A DNA stretch of 64,000 nucleotides. Source: Bryobacteraceae bacterium. Its GTDB lineage: Bacteria > Acidobacteriota > Terriglobia > Bryobacterales > Bryobacteraceae. Position 1 is the stretch's first letter. Each line of letters begins with the position of its first letter. Shown here piece by piece: positions 62,595-64,000 of this stretch. Position numbers and translations under genes: made by a program. The stretch covers positions 1 through 64,000 of the forward strand of contig JAIEMJ010000038.1 in NCBI GenBank assembly GCA_019752335.1, written 5' to 3'. The notes under the pieces are model-generated. The model ran no database searches, was not told the DNA's origin, and worked only from the letters and a program-made list of their open reading frames with translations.

Positions 62595-64000
62595 AGTAAT
62601 CCCGCGTACGCGATTCAATTTGGGTTAACTCGACGGCCAACGGCTGATCGTGCAAATGATCGGGCGTCCAGCGCGCCACCATGATGGCCAGTTGCTGGCC
62701 CGCAACAGCCGCGGTGGGCAGGCTGCCGGCGGCTTGCCCATCCAGCAGACGCAAGCCATGATCCACGGCCCGGTAAAGCGTGGCGGCGTCGAGCAGAAAG
62801 CGCGCGTCGGCGCGTTCTAAGTGGCCCATCTTCTCGACAATATCGATTCGCTCGGGCGTATTCAAGGTCTTGAAGAAAATACCCGCGCCCTTTAGCCGCA
62901 AATACATCAGCGAGAAGTCGATGTCGTAGTAGCCGCCCCGGCCCGCCTTCAGCGGATTCTCGCCGCCCTGCTCGCGTTCAATGCGCAACCGCATCTGCTT
63001 CAGCAAGGGCCGGGAGCGGCCGCTTTGGCCATAGCGGCGAAAGTCGAGTTCCTGGAGGTGGTTCAAAAACAGGCTGGCCTCTTCGGGATCTCCCGCGACG
63101 GCGCGGGCCTTCATATAGGCGATCCCCTCCCAGGCCTCCGAGCGGTATTCGAAGTACTCCTTGATGGCCGACGCGCTCTGCACCAGCGGCCCGCCTTCGC
63201 CATTGGGCCGCAGCCGCGTGTCGACCGAAAGCACCTTGCCGCCGCCGGTGTAGGCCGTCAGCAATTCGATCATGCGCTCGGCGACCCGCGTCCAGAAGAC
63301 ACGCTCGCCGGCGTCGAGGTCGGGCAGAACAAAGACCAGGTCCGCGTCGGAGCCCAGGTCGAATTCCTTCACGCCCAGCCGCCCCAACGCAATCACCAGC
63401 AGTTGATCGTGCGCCGTGTAGCCGGGGTCCACCGGCGGATGGCTCCCCGCCACCTGCCAGATCGCCATCTGATAAGCGGCGCGGATCACGGAGTCCGCCA
63501 GCAGCGACGTCTGTTCGAGCGTCTTGAAAACGGGCACGCCCAAAGCTAGGCTCGCGGCTTGCAGACGGAACATTTCGCGCCGGAAGAACAGGCGTAAGTC
63601 GGTGGGCGTGGCGAGTTCCGCCGCGGCTTCCCGATAGTCATCGGTAAGCTGGCGGGCGGCCAGAAAGCGCAGGTCGCGCAGGTCGCCGAGCCAGGCCGGG
63701 GTCCGCGTCAAGTGGTCACTGAGAAAGGGCGAATTCTCAAAGAGATCCAGCAGATGGCTCACCAGCACCGGATCGTCGTTGAGCCAGCCCAGCCATGTGG
63801 GATTCGCCGCGACGCTCTCCAAAAAGCTCTCAAAGCTCAGCAAATTGCGCCGCGGCCGGCCCAGCCGCAACGTCCGCGCGAACTCCGGCGCGGCCGTATC
63901 CAGCAAGCGCAGCAAGTTCGCCGACACCGGCGGCGCCTCGCCCGGCGGCGGCACGGAGATCTGCAAGGCGCGCGCCGCGGCCACCGCCGGCGGCGACTCG
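62575..64000 (-). CDS. glnE: Glutamine synthetase adenylyltransferase GlnE, 3' part
   Basis: At least 470 residues, cut by the window edge, so the N-terminal part is missing. The stop is at 62575. LVIALGRLGVKEFDLGSDADLVFVLPD is the nucleotidyltransferase catalytic site (GSDAD), followed by LTAYTGGGKVLSVDTRLRPNGEGGPLVQS and YMKARAVAGD, and the GlnD_UR_UTase-like helical domain near the end. It is the C-terminal adenylyltransferase half, which adds AMP to glutamine synthetase when nitrogen is plentiful. The N-terminal deadenylylase half should lie beyond 64000. Confidence 0.93.
   Translation of the reverse strand, partial: ESPPAVAAARALQISVPPPGEAPPVSANLLRLLDTAAPEFARTLRLGRPRRNLLSFESFLESVAANPTWLGWLNDDPVLVSHLLDLFENSPFLSDHLTRTPAWLGDLRDLRFLAARQLTDDYREAAAELATPTDLRLFFRREMFRLQAASLALGVPVFKTLEQTSLLADSVIRAAYQMAIWQVAGSHPPVDPGYTAHDQLLVIALGRLGVKEFDLGSDADLVFVLPDLDAGERVFWTRVAERMIELLTAYTGGGKVLSVDTRLRPNGEGGPLVQSASAIKEYFEYRSEAWEGIAYMKARAVAGDPEEASLFLNHLQELDFRRYGQSGRSRPLLKQMRLRIEREQGGENPLKAGRGGYYDIDFSLMYLRLKGAGIFFKTLNTPERIDIVEKMGHLERADARFLLDAATLYRAVDHGLRLLDGQAAGSLPTAAVAGQQLAIMVARWTPDHLHDQPLAVELTQIESRTRDYFERLFG

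Overview
This 64-kb window is GC-rich chromosomal DNA that most resembles Acidobacteriota of the Bryobacteraceae/Solibacter type. The reasons are an Oar-like TonB-dependent receptor with an N-terminal carboxypeptidase-regulatory-like domain, a DUF1501/DUF1549 pair, a C-terminal domain of the Solibacter type (TIGR03437-like) on the 50.6-52.5 kb protein, an S8 protease with NVVWGE repeats, many small secreted proteins with short signal peptides, and an F1Fo operon without the a and c subunits. I recognise no rRNA, tRNA, CRISPR array, prophage or complete insertion sequence.

Layout. 0.3-5.0 kb (minus): an AttEFGH-like operon (ABC ATPase, FtsX permease, lipocalin-like AttH/CrtC protein, small secreted protein). 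5.0-9.6 kb (plus): secreted repeat-like protein, MFS transporter, GT4 glycosyltransferase and RimI-like acetyltransferase in a tight run. 9.8-13.4 kb: a DUF465 protein and a TonB receptor. 13.4-14.0 kb: a structured non-coding repeat region. 14-21.2 kb: sugar-related secreted proteins (beta-helix, TIM barrel, DUF6807, cupin, UxuA-like), a gutted DUF885 gene and a VapBC-type toxin-antitoxin pair. 21.2-23.5 kb (minus): rimP, nnrD/E and tsaE. 23.6-30.9 kb (plus): speA, trmJ-like, small gene, nadE, MATE and a radical SAM selenoprotein. 30.9-39.3 kb: M20 peptidase, S8 protease, AMP ligase and an HD-GYP/GGDEF hybrid. 39.6-41.8 kb: beta-carbonic anhydrase with a SulP transporter. 41.8-45 kb: DUF1501/DUF1549. 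45-50.5 kb: two Uma2 genes, a propeller-like protein, an ECF sigma/anti-sigma/HEAT operon, and a small island between 65-bp direct repeats. 50.6-54.2 kb: S41-like protein, a decayed methyltransferase and a LamG-like protein. 54.2-60.2 kb: atpF-atpF'-atpH-atpA-atpG-atpD-atpC. 60.2-64 kb: DinB, small protein, two TPR-like paralogues and the 3' part of glnE.

Main results. (1) The radical SAM gene at 29542 does not end at the UGA at 30823. It reads on as WYC-Sec-AEP to a TAG at 30859, with a hairpin just after the UGA, so it is very probably a selenoprotein of the CUAEP-tail family. (2) Many first genes of transcription units have a TANNNT box exactly 6 nt before the start codon and no Shine-Dalgarno sequence, which predicts common leaderless mRNAs. 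The antitoxin promoter is a perfect 18-bp-arm palindrome that is at once operator, -35, -10 and start point. (3) Several genome scars can be read directly: a DUF885 gene reduced to signal peptide plus C-terminus, a methyltransferase interrupted near a hairpin repeat, and a 65-bp gene-end duplication flanking a foreign-looking membrane-protein gene. (4) Leu-Leu pairs are repeatedly written TTA-CTC although TTA looks otherwise uncommon.
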